DNA of 64,000 nt from Dastarcus helophoroides (GCA_028583605.1 CM053329.1:13130501-13194500); one strand, 5' to 3'; counted from the stretch's first letter, positions 11,362 through 24,098 are shown. Numbers and translations: made by a program. The notes: a model not told the origin generated them from the sequence alone.

Positions 11362-12612
11362 AACAAAAGCTTCCAGACTGCACACTGAGCGTATTATTTG
11401 GGTTGGCCAAAAAAAAATGAGTCAATCCTTCTTTGCATGATTTTTTAAATGTTTTTAAAATAAATCAGGGTGATGTAATTAATGCTCTAGATTAAAGGAA
11501 AAATATTTAAAAAAATCCTAGTGTAAATAAAAATATGTATTATGTAAAAAACAATATGATGGAAATTTACATCATCATGCATTGTCACATATTTAGCTCA
11601 GTACTAAATAAATAAAAAAAAATATTGTTTACTCAATCTTCTTTATTCTTTATGATAATTTTAAAAACAATTATTATTTTTATTTAAGCACAAATTGACG
11701 CCACATTTAATACACGAAATTGTGGAATAGCCTTTACATTTGGGAAATTTGCACCGGAGTGACCCACCTTCTTTTGGTCAATGTTCAGCACCATCTTTTC
11801 TTATGTCTTTTGAAGGTGGTGGAACTGGAGAACCTTTTCTTTTTTTGATTGTAGTTCTTCTTCTAGTAAACTGGTACTAGGACGCCCTCTTTTAGCTTCT
11901 TTGGTGGTTCCTCTGTTGCATAGCACAAAGGCCAATTCATTTCTGAATTGGCCCATTGTAAGTAGACTCTTTTTAGGTTCACCTCTTTCTTGAGCATTTT
12001 TTTATAAATAATCCAAGAGTTTATAATAGCTAGATCAAATAGATGAAAAAAAATACGCAAGTACCACTTTTTAGACCTTATTTTTATATGATTTCTGCCC
12101 AAAAAGCTATCCATGAGATCTACTCCTCCCATATGTTTATTGTACTCTTGAACAATAAACGGGCAAGTAATATCAATTTTTTCTTTTGTTGTCCTGTCAA
12201 ATTTATTGACTTTAGTTACAGGCAATGCTCCAGAATAAGAAGATAACAGGGTTACTATTTTATTATCTTTCCAAGCCACACAACTCAAATCTATACCATC
12301 ATGCACAGACACTCTTTCCTCAAAACTACCTCTGGGCACAGATATTTTCATGAAATTTTTCTTCTCTGGAAGTTTATTATTTGGTATCCTGTTTTGTTGC
12401 ACAGTTCCCACTGTGTGAATTCCTGATTTAGCTAAAAAAACTACCAATGACAAAGAGGTATAAAAATTATCAAAGTATATGATGTGGTTTTGGTTTCTTG
12501 GCAATCCTCGAAGCAAACGAACTACAACATTTCCTGTTGCACCAAGATCTGGTTCATCTGGGAGTTTCTCTGTATTCTCTTGTCCAGAATATACCTCAAA
12601 CTTGTGGGCATA

Positions 12613-15600
12613 GGGTAGATGTACCGTTTGTGGCCACTGTTCCGTTTGTGGCCAGTCTGAGATGTATAGGGATATATTATATATATTATTTTATTATAGC
12701 ATTTTTGTATTTATAGGGTTTGTGTGTGTGTTGACTACGCTGTAAACTTTTCCCTATACTGATTGAAAGTATAGTTTGAGTGATTATTAAAAAAATATCT
12801 GGACGCGTGGTGTATCTCACCAAATTATAACTAATTCTTATAAGAATCTCGAGAAAGGCCTGGTAAGTAAATTAATCATAATTATTGCAAATCTTAATAT
12901 TCTTTAAAATTTTAAGCTCTATAGTAGCTAGATAACGTAATAGTATGTTAAAAAAAATTAATTTACTTATAATAACCTCAAATACTAACAAAATATCCCA
13001 TGGCCATAAGTGGAACAATAAAAACATGTGATTGCTATTTGTGGCCATACCATGGCCACAAATGGTGCATACACTATCCAGTTTTGGCCATAATTTTTAC
13101 TCATTTAATGTATTTTGCTGCCCAACTGTATGTTATTTAATAAATAATATTCAAACAATTAAGATAATATTTCGAAATAGAGACTGGAAAAGAAACGTAG
13201 TGTTGAAAGATTATTTTTTATCTGTTGCAGGTTAAAATGCCATCAAGGAAAAATCAGAAGCCCGTTGAAAAAATTCCAAAATCAACAAAAACTGGTATTC
13301 AAAAGGAAAAATCTAAAAGGACATTTTTTAATTACTCAGAAACTGACTTACAAAAAGCTTTGGAATTAGTGAAGAATGGTTGTGCTATTGCAACGGCGTG
13401 TAATCAATATAAAGTCCCAAGAACAACATTACGTAGTAAACTTCGAGGCAAAGTACCAGAAACTACAGGTCGAGTAGGACCTGAGTCTATACTTGGCCAT
13501 CATATTGAAGGAAAATTAGAAGAATGGCTATTAGGAACCAGCAGAATGGGTTTTCCTATAAATAGAGTTTTCTTAATTCATTCAGTGAAACAATTAGTCG
13601 ACGCAGAAGATTTAAAAAATCCTTTTAAAAATAATATCCCGGGAAGAAAGTGGTTTGAAGGATTTCTTAAGAGGCATCCACGTGTGGGTCAAAAAAGGGC
13701 TGAACACCTCTGTAAGGCTCGAGCCATCGTAACTGAATCTGGTATACGGTCATGGTTCTCTCATATAGCTGAAGAACTGGGAGAAAATATTAAAATCCTT
13801 GATGATCCTCGACGAGTATTCGACATGGACGAGACGGCAGTTCATTTATCACCAAAAGGTGGTCTTGTTTTAGCAGAAAGGGGAAAAGCTGTGTATGATG
13901 TTGCTGGAAACGAAAAAGAAAATGTTACTACACTTTTTAATGTAAACGCTGCCGGAGAATTTGCACCATCACTGACAATTTTCAAGTATGAGCGACTACC
14001 TAAGATTTGCGTTAACTCGGCACCCAAAGGTTGGGGGATAGGAAAATCCGAGAATGGGTGGATGACTAGTGAATCTTTCTACGAACATTTCACGAATGTT
14101 TTCTATCCATTCCTGCTTGAACGCAAAATTCAACTTCCTGTGATAGTTTTCTTGGATGGCCATGTTTCTCATATGTCCATTCATCTGAGTAAATTTTGTA
14201 AGGATAAACAGATTATCCTGTGCTGTTTTCCACCTCACTCCACGCATATTTTACAACCATTGGACGTTTCTTGTTTTTTCCTTTGAAGCAAAGATGGAAA
14301 AATTTGATAAGAAACTGGCGTATACAAAATGATGGTGTTGATGTTCAGAAACATAACGTTCCAGCTTTTTTATCTAAACTTATTACTGAAGAAGATTTTA
14401 CGACTGTCATAAAGAATGGATTTAAAGCTTGCGGTTTATGTCCGTTTAATGCGAATTCAGTTGACTATAGCAAGTGTGTCGAAATGAAAGATCGAGAAAA
14501 CAATCAAAATATTTCTAATGAAATAAATTCGCAAAGAACCATGCAGCAAGCCTTATCTCATCAAGAATACATCGAGAGTAAAATAAATCCTGAGCTATTA
14601 CAACGATTCAAAAATGCCAAAGCTACAGGTATTGATTGGGAAACTGGTGATAAACACGAGTCATTGTACAATTTTTGGGCCCAGGCTGTTGAAGATGACA
14701 AACCGGAAAATGAATTGCAATCCCCACTTTGTCATCCTCTAGTTCCTGAAAATCCTTCTCCTTTGGCTTCTCATAATGATAATGTGTTCGAATTTCCTTT
14801 TCCTGAGTTTGATGCGTCTAATCTTCATGAAGGTGAGTAAAATTGAAAAAACAGTTAAAAAATAATCTCCCAATGTTGAATTTATTTCAGTGATCTATTC
14901 TTTGGATAATTTATAAATTTTTAAATTATATTTTAATTTGATATTTTTTTTTTGCACTTTTTTAGTCGATGAACTGTTGGATTCCTATCCTTCTGATACT
15001 CTTAACCAAATTACCGACTGTGAAGTACCTCTTGCGATTGAATTTCCTATCCTCGTAGATAATCATAAAAACCCGAATATTGTAATCCCTCCTAGTAATG
15101 AAGTTATTCAAGAACCTGTTGTTATGGAAGGTATTATAGAGCCTGTAGTTGAGGACGTTAGTACAACTAATGTTTCTCATTTGAACAGTATTTCAATGCG
15201 TCGAAAGTCTTTGGACGAAGTTATTGATGGAATTTGTATGTGGCCTAAAAAGAAGACTACGACACGAAAACGTAAGGTAGAACATTTACCTTCCGTAATC
15301 ACAGCTGACAAGTGGATCGAACTAATGGAAGCTAAAGAGAATGAGAAAAGCGCAGAAGAAGAAAGAAAGAAGCTTAAAAAAATCGAAAGAGAAGAAAAAA
15401 AAGAGCTTAAAAAAATCGAAAGGGAAGAAAATAAGGAAAGAAGAAAAAAATTAAAGAAGAAAAATTGGAAGAAAAAGCTAAGAAAAAATTAGCCCCAAAA
15501 AAATCAGTTAAACCGCGCAAAAATGCTAAAAAAAATTGATGATTTTATGTGTATTACTAATTTTTGTGTCTTGTCTAGCTATTTAATAAATAAAGTAATG

Positions 15601-15923
15601 CATTGATTGTTAATTAAGATAATATTATTAATAATTCCCTTCCAGCAAAAAATTTCAGGCACTATGACCAAAACTGGAACAGCAAATGGCCAAAAATAGT
15701 GCTTCTATGGCCACTACTGGTGAAATTGGTGTAATTATTAATTTTAACTAATTTTGCATGAAAAATTAAATTTTAAACATTTGGGCTTTTGATATTTCAA
15801 TTCCTGATAAATTGAAGATTTGATTAATTTATTTTTTTTTATTAAATATTTAATTTAAATATATTTAAATCTTAATTAAACATACAAAAAAGCTTAAAGT
15901 GGCCACAAACGGTACATCTACCC
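12613..15923 (+). mobile_element. pogo/Tigger-type DNA transposon inserted in the piggyBac gene
   Basis: A 3311-base element flanked by TA duplications (12611-12612 and 15924-15925), with perfect 25-bp inverted repeats starting GGGTAGATGTACCG. Internal phrases GTGGCCA and TTGTGGCCAC recur near both ends (12630-12660, 13000-13100, 15660-15720, 15899-15910) and may be transposase-binding repeats. The perfect ends and the exact junctions show a much younger insertion than the host piggyBac. It carries a two-coding-exon transposase gene and an AATAAA near 15583. Confidence 0.9.
13237..15492 (+). pseudogene. pogo-type DDE transposase (HTH_psq, CENPB HTH, DDE_1), one frameshift
   Basis: The start is set at 13237 because a splice acceptor (TCTGTTGCAG) ends at 13230; a donor GTAAGT at 12863 suggests a 5' UTR intron. 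Residues 41-72 form a pipsqueak-type helix-turn-helix. A CENPB-like segment (GRKWFEGFLKRHP) lies near 136-148. The DDE_1 domain has catalytic Asp 198 (MDETA), 307 (LDGHVSH) and 343 (LQPLD), a DD35D spacing. A frameshift near 14270-14285 ends the first frame at 14286; the other frame continues with PLKQRWKN. An intron of 133 bases (14833-14965, GTGAGT...TTTTTTAG) joins in phase to a last exon with a Lys/Glu-rich basic tail. Only the one indel separates this copy from a full frame. Confidence 0.85.
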
Positions 15924-17276
15924 TATCCCATCAAATCACAGAGAACATACAATTTGAAGCCCCATTTATGGGGCTTCTTAGGCAGATACTGTTTTAAAAA
16001 ATGCCCTATTTTGGTAGAACACATCTGTTCATCCACAGAAAGTCTTTGATTCATTGGCACTGTGGCAAACCTCTCATTGAGATGCTTGATAACAGGGCGG
16101 ATTTTATAAAGCCTGTCATGTTCTGGATGACCTATAGGTTTGTGAAGATCATTGTTATTAAAATGTATTGATAACTTTATTTTCTCAAACTTGTTTAGTG
16201 GCATTGTTGAAGAAATGGGCTCATATCCAAACTTGGGCGACCAGTATGATCTTGTGCTAGGAAATTTGATTACTGACATGTATAATAATATACCAAAGAA
16301 CTTATACAAATCATATTCTGTAAATGTTATAGGTGAACTAGAATTCCTCTGTATTATATATAAATTTGTCTCCTCTACTAATGTTTTGATAAAATCTTCA
16401 GTGATAAAATGGTTAAAACATTGATATGGAGTTTCTAGGTGTGATAGACCGCCTGAAGCAGTAGAACTCCCCAAGAAAGTAATTTTATCTGTATCATACA
16501 CCAGATTCCTTTTTTTCCAAATCAAGCTTCTTTTGTCAAATGGAAAACTGGATGAAGACTGCAAATTGGATGATGTTGATGGGTGAGAGGATTCTTGATC
16601 TTCTGGTTCTACAAGAGGAGGATCAATGTCAGCAGTTTCATCCACATCATCATCATCATCATCATCATCATCGTTCTCCTCCTGCAACACTCTTATAACT
16701 TCATCAGCATCGCGGTTTTCATCATCGGAATCTTGGTCATCAAGGCCATCTTCTGAGAGCCAACCGCCTTCTAACTTACTAAGATAATCTTCAATATCTC
16801 CTTCATTTAAGTTTCCCTAAAAAACAACATAAAATAAACATTTACAAAAAAAAAATTGCCATACATTACAGGTGAAGTTACTGCACAGTGATGTAAATTT
16901 TCATCACATAGTTTCGAGAAATGTATTCACAGTGTTTTGATATAAATTGTACATAAAATAACAAAAACATGAAAACAAACCTTTTTTCCACTCATGTTCA
17001 CTTTTCTTGTAATTTATATCTCCGTTTATTTCCTTAAAACAATTTAAAATATCACTTGTTTCTTCCAGTCACAACAAAACAGCGGAATGACAAGTTCTAA
17101 GCCTGGTAATTGACAGTGACGTTTACTATTTTTTGACAACTGCGTTTTGTTGTACGCTATAGTCGCTTAAAAAGTTGCCAGCAACAACAAATTTACAGTA
17201 CAAGGATTTTGAGTACCTTTTTTTGTTGACTAAATATTATGATTAAAATTTCCATCATCATGCAAAGAAGGGTTAA

Positions 17277-18142
17277 TCAGATCATCTACGTTTAAGTAAA
17301 AAATTGTTCAGGTGATTTGGGCCTACTCAGCATTTACACAAGATTCATATTTCTGCAAAAGTTGTTAGCACCTAGTAGTTCCATTTGAAGAGATTTCAAT
17401 TGGTTGACTAAAATAGTTATGTGGACAGAATATTCGCTATCGCAATTTTCCCCAGTGGCCAATTAAGAGCAACAAATTTAATTGAAGCTAGAATCTAATG
17501 AAAATTCTCTACGATGGTCAAATAACGAATGGGGTGCAGTACATGAATTCTTCTGGGCTCCAGGCTGAGTTTCGTGGCGCCAGTGGTAACCCATTTTACT
17601 AATTTGTACTCTCTCAAATAAAAGAGACTAAATTACGTAAAGTGCAGAGAAGTAACTAAACTTCCCTTGCGTTAGTAATTCTCCGCTGATAGAAATAAGG
17701 ACAGCAGTACATGACGACCACATGACTTCTGAAAAAGAGGCGTCAGGTGGTTTTCTGATACCACTGCTTGCCTGCCTTAGGCAAACTACCAAATCCTGTA
17801 GCCGCTCAGAAGTTTCTCTAAATTTTAACCCAATAAGGCACTGAATGTCCCATCATATTTTACCTTACAGAACTCAACAAAGTTAACTTTATTAGATTTG
17901 AAACTTTCCTCCAAATGCGTTACGTCACGTTAGTCATATTATGATTATTTTGTTTTTGATTTGGGTATTACTTCGTATACATAGGATTTTCCCTTCGAGT
18001 TTTGTAGATACGTTGCCATGGGCAAGATGTAATTAAATAAATATCTTTTTATGTTCAATTAATCTTAAATGAATATACTTATATTTCTCTACCTGTGCAT
18101 TCAACAATTATTCCACTGTCACCTGCATATTACATCTTAACA
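17277..18142 (+). repeat. unassigned sequence ending in a Copia 5' LTR
   Basis: The 3' limit of the LTR is firm: it ends TTAACA immediately before the primer-binding site. The 5' limit is not visible, because I see no second LTR to compare; the 3' end of the element is lost. Polyadenylation-like AAATAAATATC occurs near 18035. The earlier part (17277-17880) shows no gene, RNA gene or repeat end that I recognise. Confidence 0.5.
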
Positions 18143-18156
18143 GGTTATGGGCCCAG
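18143..18156 (+). other. Copia primer-binding site, internal initiator-tRNA type
   Basis: GGTTATGGGCCCAG follows the LTR end directly. This is the primer site used by Drosophila copia relatives, which pairs with the anticodon-side part of a cleaved initiator tRNA-Met rather than its 3' end. It identifies both the LTR boundary and the Copia (Ty1-like) class before any protein is read. Confidence 0.8.
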
Positions 18157-18236
18157 GTGTGATTTTAAGTGTGATAATTGGTTGTTCAGAATTTAAGGTT
18201 ACTTTAACACGTGCCGGGAGATCCTAAGAAATAACA

Positions 18237-18325
18237 ATGAGCGAGATTTGTGAACTGAGAAAGGACAATTATGATTCCTGGAAGATTCATGCCCAGACTA
18301 TGCTGGTGAAAAATGGCGTTTGGGG
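18237..18325 (+). pseudogene. Copia gag, first 29 codons
   Basis: Begins ATG 80 bases after the primer site. The text reads MSEICELRKDNYDSWKIHA and continues to VKNGVWG, the usual N-terminus of Copia gag (a 'DNYDSWK...LVKN..W' pattern). It stops abruptly where the hAT-like element enters and resumes in the same frame at 23119 with YIDSKL. Confidence 0.8.
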
Positions 18326-21300
18326 CTGCCGGCTGGTGACTTTTTGACAGGGGGTGCGCAGATGCAAAAAATATTAATAGTTAAAGTTTAGGTGACTTTA
18401 ATGCCGCAGCAAGAAATTAAATTTAGGAGAAACAAACGCTTTTTGTAAGGCGTGGTATTTAACAGTATTTTATTTATTTATTTATTTTTCACATTTTTAT
18501 TCCAATTTTAACACTGGCAAACGCCTACCTAGTTCTTTTATTTTCACTTTCTCTTCTAGTGGAAGTCTACCAAAATCGTTTTTTAATATAAAAATGCTGT
18601 TCATTTTAAAAACACAATTAAATCTTCTTAAACCTGAAGCTGAATACTAATACTGACAAAGATACACTTCAAATTTTCACGCATACTGACAATGTCATAA
18701 TTAGTGGTGGGTGTTTATTCAACGAACTATTTTTTCTATAATTTAGAACCAAATACCAAATCAACAAATTAATTATTAGGCCCTAGAATGGGAGATGCTA
18801 CCTTTTTGTGAATAGCGGTACCATTGACAGTTAGGCCTGTAAGCGGCACAATTAGCAAACGCAATCGATCAGCCGACACGTACGCATTTAGCATTTATCA
18901 TTTCACAGTTAAGTACTTGTTTTTACGGATGCAACATCGTTCAAAAAGCATCGATGTTTGAACATCGATATTTTATTCAATGAAACATCGATGTCTTAAA
19001 CATCGGTATTCGGTATCGATACATCGATGTTTTTCTGATGTTTTTTAAATATTTAATTGTGAGTTTAAGAGGTCAAAATTCGAAAAGTGTAGAAAAGGAC
19101 ATCAATTTAGAAAGAACTTTTTTTAATTCCGAGTTTAATTGGAATTTCCACTTTTTTTTTCGAAATTTTGTCAAAATTTTGACTCTAATGTCGAAATTTT
19201 GACTTTTTTCTCGAAATTTCGCCTTCAATTTCGAAATTTTAACTTTCCTGGAAATTCTAAGGTCAAAGTCAAAATTTCGACTTTAATCTCGAACATTCGC
19301 TCATAAATATACACGAAAATTAGGTTAGGCATACAATATTGACAGATGACGGTAGGATGTGTTCAGTTACTTCAATTTTTAATAACCAAAATTTCGACTT
19401 TTTTTCTCGAAATTTTCAGGTTAAAGTCGAAATTTGAGATTAAAGTCGAAATTTTGACTTTACTCCTGGAATTTCAAGAAAAAAGTTGACATTTCGAGAT
19501 TGAAGTCGAAATTTCGACAATTCGCCTTTAAACTCAAAGTTTCTAACACTGTTTATTGGTTGATGGTCTTTCCTCGCCTAATTTCTTTGATTATTTTTTA
19601 TGAAATGTCAAAAAAACTCTTATTTCGGAAAAAAACTAAAATTTATAAAAATAAAATCTGGTTTATTGCAAATTTGGAATTTTGAAAAATAAACGAATTT
19701 TAAAAATGTTAAAATTTTTAAAATACCCAAAATTTTGAAAAAGAACTTTAAATTTTGAGGAACTTCAGAAATTTAAAAAAAAGCCTAAATTTTGAAACGT
19801 TAAAATTTTCATAAAAAATTCATATTTTTCAAAAAAAGTAAATTTCGGTAAAACTTTTTTTTAAACGTCAGGCAAAATTTTGTAAAAATGCCAAACTTTA
19901 TAAAAGACGAAATTTTAAAATAGCGAAGGTTTGAGAAAATATCAAATTTTGACAATTTTTGAGTCGCACTAATTAAAAAAAAAGAATTCGAAAATGTTTA
20001 AAAAACGAAATATTTGAAAACGTTTTAAATTTTCGAGAAAGTCGAAATTTTAACAGACGAATTTTAAATTGAAATTTCAAGGTAAAATTTAAAAAAATAT
20101 CGACATTTTTATAAAAGTCAAAATTTCCAAAAATGTGGAAATTCTGAAAGAAATAGTAAGAAAGTTCAAGACAACATTTAAAAAAAAACTTGAAAGTATC
20201 CGATTTTTAAAAAAAAACGAAAATTTTTTTTTACTAATTTCATTTGAAGATAAATTGTAATTTTGACCAAATTAAAGATTTTTAAAAAAGGTCGAAATTT
20301 TGTAAAATAGTCAAAATTTCAAAGAGGACAAAATTTTTCAATACTGTTGAAAATTGAAAAATATCGAAATGTTTAAAAAGAAAGTCGAAATTTTGAAGAC
20401 AACTGGAAAATTTCAAAAGATACCTTTCAAGAAAATTTCAATTTTTTTTTATGAAAAACTGAAATTTTCAAAAATGCCAAACTTTTTTAAAAGTGATTCT
20501 AATTTAACTTGAAAAAATGGTTTTTGGAAAAGTAAAGATTTAACGAAAAATTTGAAATTTTGAGAAATAGTCACAAGATTTTTAAAATAGGTGAAATTTT
20601 AAAATAACGCCAGAAATTAAAAAAAAATAATCGACAATTTAAAAAACATTGAAATTTAAAAAAAATCGAAAATTTTTGAGAAAAAGTGAAATGTTTAGAA
20701 AAATTCAAGGAATTTTAAAAAATAAAAATATCTAAAAAATGTCGAAATTTTTTAAAAAGCCACAATTTTGGAAAATAAATTAACATTTTGAAGAAATTAA
20801 AAGTTGAAATTTTGAACAAAGTAGAATGTTCATAAAAAATTAAAATTTACAGAAAAAATTTCAAATTTTCGAAAACAATTCGAAATTTTTATATAAACTC
20901 AAATTTTTTATAAAAGTCAAAACAGTTTGTGAAAATGCCAAACTCTTAAAAAAGCCAAGCTTAGTAATTTTCAGAAAGAGTCAAAAATTTAATTATTCAA
21001 AATTTTCAGAAGAATCCGAAATTTTTTAAAAATCGAAATTTTCAAAAAGTTCCAAATTTTTAAAAAACTAGAAATTTTAAAAAACGGAAAAAAATACGAA
21101 CCTTTTTAATTAGTCGAAATTTTGAAAAATGTAGACATTTTCATAAAAAGTTAAAATGTTCAATAAAAAGGCAAGATTTCCAAAAACTGGATATTTTGAA
21201 AAAGTCGAATTTTGTAAAAAAAACATTTTTGAGCCGAAGAGTATATTTGAAGTTTAAATTTTTCGAATAAAGAAGACATTTCGAAATTGTAGACATACAT

Positions 21301-23118
21301 GGAAAGAAACTTTAACATTTAAAAGCTAAACTGAAAGTTCTAAAGTTGTCCACTTTAATCTTCAATATGAAAAAAAAATGTTCACAATTTCGATAAAACT
21401 TTTAGATTAAAGTCCGGATTTGGGAAAAACAATTCGGAAAAAAAATAAAATTTATAAAAATAAAAATTTAATACACAATATCAGGAAAGGTTCGAGATTT
21501 CTAAGAAAATTCGGAATTAAAAAGTATGCAATTTTCAAATTTAAACAAGGAATTTTGATAAAAATTCATAATTTCTTGTATTAAGTATGAAGATTTATTT
21601 ATTCAAAAATTGACAACTTTTCAAATATTCCAAATTTGGAAATTGGGTCCGAAATTTTGAGAATTCTGTTTAGTTTTTAATTTGGACATTTTTATTTCTA
21701 ACTTGAAAATTGGTCTAAGAAATGTTTATCTTTTTTAAGAAAATTTCGACTTTTTTTCTAGAGGTTTCCAATTAAATTACAAAATTAACAAAATTAAAAG
21801 TTCAAAAAAAAAAGAAATTTATGTAAAGTAAGTTGTCTTGAAGGAACTGAATATTTGAAGCTCAAACTAGAAATGTTGATAGTTAAGAATTTTTTTTTTA
21901 ATATTAAATAAATAGTAAATAATTGTAAAAATTCTGTTTATAGTTTCGAGTTTTCAAATTAATACTTTTCTAAAAACTCTCATTTTTCTTTTAAAACTTG
22001 TGTTTTTTTATAGGTTGCCAAATAAAAATATCTAAACTATGAATTGTCAGATAATTGTGCTGTTTGTATGCCTGCCGCTAAGCTTCAGTATCAATTTGTT
22101 AAATAAACACTGCTGCCATCAAGCGACTAGTTACAAAATTGTGTGGTCATTTGTACCATCAATATTAATTCTATGCAACAGATGGCACTAATTCCATCGC
22201 GATACGATACATCGATTTTTCAAACATCGTTTGTAAATTGAACGATGTATCGATATTTTTTATGTTTTAGAATCGATGTTGAAACCTTGATGTTTACAAA
22301 CGATATATCGATGTTTTGAAAACATCAAACTGTCGTTTGCATCGCTACTTGTTTTTCCTCGTTAAGTAGTAATGCCTAATAATAATACACAAAACATACT
22401 CGTAACTTTCATTATAATTTTAGTAGTATAGTTTTAAACCTTCAAAGTGTTCAGTCTGTGTCACTAATTTTAAAATTTGTTTAAATATTTAAATCATACA
22501 AATCAGCCAATCACAACAATAACAGACAACGCAGACAGATGTAACAAGATATGCTACTGCCAGGTTGATTGCAGATGTATTACACGTAATAAAATTTGTA
22601 ACTCATATGACTTCTTTTTGTGTTAATAATTAGATAATCGAATTATAATTGATTGACCATATGAAAATCTATCCTTCATTTCGAAACAAAATTAGGACAC
22701 AAAAGTTGAAACAGAAATCTTATCACATGAGCCATAAATATTTCATTTCAAACTCTGTCTCGTACTCATCATCCGACAACATCTCGTGGGGGAGCGGCGT
22801 ACTGCGCTAACTTTAATGTGCGCTCCGTAGTTTATTGTTTCTACGTAACGCGAGGATGCCGTTGATAGAAATCGTACAGCAGCCACGCTAAGTGCTTAGT
22901 TCTGAGTGCACCAACTTATTTAAATTTCCTCATAACGGAACAAAACATATGCGCACTTTATTCCAGGTAATGCACAAGTACTAGTCAATTAAGAGATAAT
23001 TATTTAGTACTTAAAAATGTGATAAATCCTTGTCTTTTACATTAAACAGAAAAAAATTAATCACTCATTTCACGAGGAGCGCGCGCTCTTGCGCTCTATA
23101 GGATCAGCCGCCACTGGG
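18326..23118. mobile_element. hAT-like non-autonomous element inserted in Copia gag
   Basis: The right end, inverted, reads CAGTGGCGGCTGATCC, a hAT-type terminus; the left end CTGCCGGCTGGTGAC is a decayed counterpart. Removing it restores the gag frame (VWG then YIDS). A clean 8-bp target duplication is not visible, since only GG is shared, so one junction has probably eroded. No transposase is present. A second hAT-like element occupies most of its interior. Confidence 0.6.
18924..22347. mobile_element. inner hAT-like element filled with low-complexity sequence
   Basis: Flanked by an exact 8-bp duplication CTTGTTTT (18916-18923 and 22348-22355). Ends are TACGGATGCAAC and, inverted, TAGCGATGCAAACGAC. 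Subterminal ACATCGATGTTT palindromes recur on both sides (18930-19035 and 22200-22320). The 3 kb interior (19060-21990) is almost wholly TCGAAATTTTGAAAAA-type filler in both orientations, with no transposase. The plus-strand frame at 19500-19685 is a by-product of the filler. Confidence 0.8.
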
Positions 23119-23608
23119 TTATATTGATAGCAAACTTATACCCTCAAGTTTGCCTAGAGATAATGCTGCTGCTCGTGAAGTTGAGCGCAGAAATTGGCAT
23201 GAAGAAGATCAAATAGCCAAAGCTGATCTAATATTGTCAGTTGGAGCTGATGAGCTACACCATGTTAGTGACTGCGTGACGTCCAGGGATGTGTGGTTTA
23301 GATTGGAGTCTGTTTTTGCTCCTCAAGTACCTTTAAAGAAAGTGCAATTATTGTTTACTAAACTTCAAGAAGACAGTAACATTCGAGAACATGTTTGTCG
23401 ATTTTTTGAGGCACTGGATAAATTAGGTATAATAAAAATCAATTTGCATCCAAATCTTGTATCAATTGCTTTGTTATATAGTTTGCCTGCTAGCTTTGAG
23501 CAGTTTAGGCTAGCAATTGAAGCTCGTGATGAGTTGCCATTTGCTGAGGTACTAAGAGTAAAAATATTAGAGCACGCTGAAACTCAAAGTAATAATGAGT
23601 TGATTTAA
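23119..23608 (+). pseudogene. Copia gag, main part (UBN2-type)
   Basis: Continues gag in frame to a TAA at 23606. Recognisable pieces are SVTS-like DCVTSRDVWFRLESVF, LFTKLQEDSNIREHV and LLYSLPASFEQF, matching the gag polyprotein (UBN2) pattern of Ty1/copia elements. The stop after SNNELI cuts it from the zinc knuckle that follows. Confidence 0.85.
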
Positions 23609-23699
23609 GCTGCAGGAGCAATGACCATTAGAAACAACTACAAAGGGGCAAAACATAAGAAGTTTAATTAGAATAATAGTAAGTCTGATAAACAAAGTA

Positions 23700-24098
23700 A
23701 GATGATTCGTTGTTATAACTGTGGAGCTTATGGTCATAAATCTCCAGACTTTAAAGAGAGTATTGTCTAATGAACCTTGGATTTTAGACAGTGGATGTAC
23801 TAGTCATTTATGCAATAACAAAGAAAAGTTTGATGTTTTGGAAGAATCAACTTGTAGGAATTTAGCAAGTAATGCATCAATAACTGTTCAAGGATCTGGA
23901 AAAGTGGTGATGTCTATGAATCGCGAGGAATACCCAAAGGTGGTTAAGCTGAAAAATACTTTATTTGTTCCTGATTTAAGATTAAACTTGGTGTCAGTGG
24001 CCAAGACTACTGATACATGCGATGAAGTTACATTTACAAAGGATTCAGCAAAAATTACTGATCAAGTGAGTGAGACTTACTGCAGTTTGAGAGAATAA
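23700..24098 (+). pseudogene. Copia zinc knuckle and aspartic protease
   Basis: The knuckle reads CYNCGAYGHKSPDF; the fourth ligand of CX2CX4HX4C is Phe instead of Cys, so zinc binding is likely lost. After a frameshift at about 23750 comes EPWILDSGCTSHLCNN, the DSG active-site region of Copia proteases, followed by the usual FVPDLRLNLVSV strand. The frame ends at 24098. Confidence 0.8.

Larger units (their letters stand above)
11661..16995 (-). pseudogene. piggyBac transposase, interrupted and frameshifted
   Basis: The coding order is clear on the minus strand. A 15-base first exon encodes MSGKK (16995-16981). A 164-base intron follows with GTTTGT donor and TTTTTTAG acceptor. The second exon starts at 16816 and continues in frame through an acidic Asp run into the DDE_Tnp_1_7 domain ([20 protein letters not shown]). 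The frame stops at the pogo insertion and resumes beyond it with YAHKFEV. FDNFYTSLSLV and GGVDLMDSF follow, both typical of piggyBac. Near 11880 the frame shifts at least twice, and a TGA replaces a codon just before the C-terminal cysteine-rich zinc-binding domain (CKFPKC, CIKCG), which ends at 11661. Both flanks of the insertion rejoin without loss once one TA is removed. Confidence 0.85.
11426..17272 (-). mobile_element. piggyBac element, decayed, with nested pogo-type insertion
   Basis: The right end reads CATGCAAAGAAGGG followed by TTAA, the piggyBac target. The left end, TCCTTCTTTGCATGA, matches the inverted right end at 14 of 15 bases, and its target copy has decayed from TTAA to TCAA. 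The transposase is coded on the minus strand from near the right end. A 3.3 kb pogo-type element sits inside the coding region. Subterminal GATGGAAATTT(T/A) phrases occur near both ends. The host element carries frameshifts and a stop, so it is not autonomous now. Confidence 0.85.

Noticed and set aside
13225..13236. ATG at 13225 as the pogo transposase start
   Set aside because: It lies upstream of, or inside, the splice acceptor ending at 13230; the ATG at 13237 is the first one kept in the mature message.
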